Shown here: piece by piece, positions 5,880 through 6,453 of the stretch | How positions within the stretch are numbered: position 1 is the stretch's first letter | Layout of the letters: each line of letters starts with the position of its first letter | Origin: Deltaproteobacteria bacterium | GTDB taxonomy: Bacteria; Bdellovibrionota; FAC87; UBA2466 | Reading direction: 5' to 3' | Assembly: GCA_013205415.1 (NCBI GenBank) | Contig: JABMMY010000191.1 | Span: 1-6,453 of the forward strand | Length of the DNA stretch: 6,453 nt | The notes under the pieces: model-generated | What the model was told of the DNA's origin: nothing | Database searches by the model: none | What the model saw: only the letters and a program-made list of their open reading frames with translations | Program-made: the position numbers and the translations under genes

Positions 5880-5896
5880 ATCACCTTATCTTTTTT
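5868..5896. terminator. Weak bidirectional terminator candidate spanning the folD/coaE stop codons
   Basis: AAGGT (5872-5876) and ACCTT (5883-5887) form a 5-bp stem with a 6-base loop. Six A residues (5868-5873) lead into the left arm, and six T residues (5891-5896) follow the right arm after ATC. Read on the minus strand, the right arm runs straight into a T tract, as expected of an intrinsic terminator. On the plus strand the T tract is offset by three bases. With only two GC pairs the stem is weak. It includes the overlapping stop codons, so it is the only candidate signal for ending either transcript. Confidence 0.35.
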
Positions 5897-6453
5897 CCAT
5901 TTTTCTACTAGTTTCTTAACGCCCTTACTCAAGGCCTCTTGAGTTCCTACATTAAAAAGAACATGCGTGGCGAGTGCTCTGCGATTCTCATCTGTAGTTT
6001 GAATTTTTAAGATCTCATCAAAAAGATCGGGAGACATATGATCTCTCATTAGAACTCGGTGCCTTCGGGTATGGGTATCGGCAACAACTACAATCAAACG
6101 AGGAAAGGTAGTGGCATGATGATGTTCGATAAGCAGGGCCGCTTCACAAAGAAAAAGAGTGGCACCCTGTTGGGCCTGTTCAGCCACTTCACCCTCAAAA
6201 AGTTTCCATATTTTGGGATGAAGTAAATTTTCTAGGGCCTCTCTTTTTTTGGAATCTTTAAATATGATCTCTCTAATGATAACTTTTTTAAGAACACCCT
6301 CTAAAAAAATAGAGTCGCCAAAGATCTGTCTGAGTTCAGGGTGAAGGGAGGAGTCGGTAGATAAAATATTGTGACCTAAGGAATCTAAATTAATAACACA
6401 AAATCCGGCCTCTCTAAAAAAAGAGGCAGCCAAGGTTTTTCCAGCTCCAATAC
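5876..6453 (-). CDS. coaE: Dephospho-CoA kinase CoaE (N-terminal ~10 residues outside window)
   Basis: CoaE uses ATP to phosphorylate the 3'-hydroxyl of the ribose of dephospho-CoA, the last step of coenzyme A synthesis, in the cytosol. The frame runs from the window edge to TAA at 5878-5876. It begins inside the P-loop (IGAGKT at 6451-6434, usual form GGIGSGKT), so only about ten residues are missing. INLDSLGH (coded around 6394-6371) replaces the usual IDADxxxR/H; by alignment from the P-loop the second, probably catalytic, Asp is kept and the first is Asn. Further family blocks are LLHPKIW, LFLCEAALLIE (for PLLFE), LIVVVADTHTRRHRVLMRD (the lid region with Arg residues), and ATHVLFNVGTQEAL (for ADxVIxNxGxxEEL). 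The TTG at 6433 is not the start because the P-loop lies upstream of it. Total length would be about 200 residues, normal for the family. The gene is convergent with folD and overlaps it by four bases. Confidence 0.92.
   Translation of the reverse strand, partial: IGAGKTLAASFFREAGFCVINLDSLGHNILSTDSSLHPELRQIFGDSIFLEGVLKKVIIREIIFKDSKKREALENLLHPKIWKLFEGEVAEQAQQGATLFLCEAALLIEHHHATTFPRLIVVVADTHTRRHRVLMRDHMSPDLFDEILKIQTTDENRRALATHVLFNVGTQEALSKGVKKLVEKWKKDKVI

Overview
The window is a compact bacterial chromosomal segment with a base composition clearly below 50% G+C. It carries five protein genes that can be supported, two of them cut by the window ends, plus one regulatory intergenic region. I see no mobile element, CRISPR array, tRNA or rRNA. 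The long lipoprotein metzincin with an HExxHxxGxxHNF active site, next to a small secreted beta-rich protein and ordinary housekeeping genes, suggests a Gram-negative bacterium. It recalls Bdellovibrionota (Bdellovibrio relatives) or a similar deltaproteobacterial lineage. This placement is inference from family resemblance; no marker gene here proves it.

Layout: (i) Plus strand, 2-985: the 3' end of an unrecognised gene, then after an 18-bp gap a DTW-domain tRNA acp3U-type modification enzyme that starts at TTG. (ii) Minus strand, 4808-982: a two-gene operon. The first gene is a signal-peptide-bearing, probably outer-membrane beta-barrel protein. The second, 14 bp downstream with a strong Shine-Dalgarno sequence, is a 1007-residue lipoprotein zinc metalloprotease. 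(iii) 4809-5033: a divergent control region of about 225 bp holding two perfect short palindromes, one candidate promoter on each strand, and a possible 22-codon leader ORF with a textbook ribosome binding site. (iv) Plus strand, 5034-5879: folD, the bifunctional methylene-tetrahydrofolate dehydrogenase/cyclohydrolase. (v) Minus strand, 6453-5876: coaE, dephospho-CoA kinase, lacking only about its first ten residues at the window edge.

Both convergent gene pairs (DTW gene/metalloprotease and folD/coaE) overlap by exactly 4 bp, so their stop codons lie on top of each other on opposite strands. The second junction also carries a weak symmetric stem-loop flanked by A and T tracts that could terminate transcription both ways. 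The housekeeping genes (tRNA modification, one-carbon folate metabolism, CoA synthesis) show no obvious functional link to each other. The only likely functional unit is the barrel plus lipoprotein-protease operon, which would act at the cell envelope. It is the most interesting part of the window, although I cannot show from sequence alone that it is a previously undescribed system.
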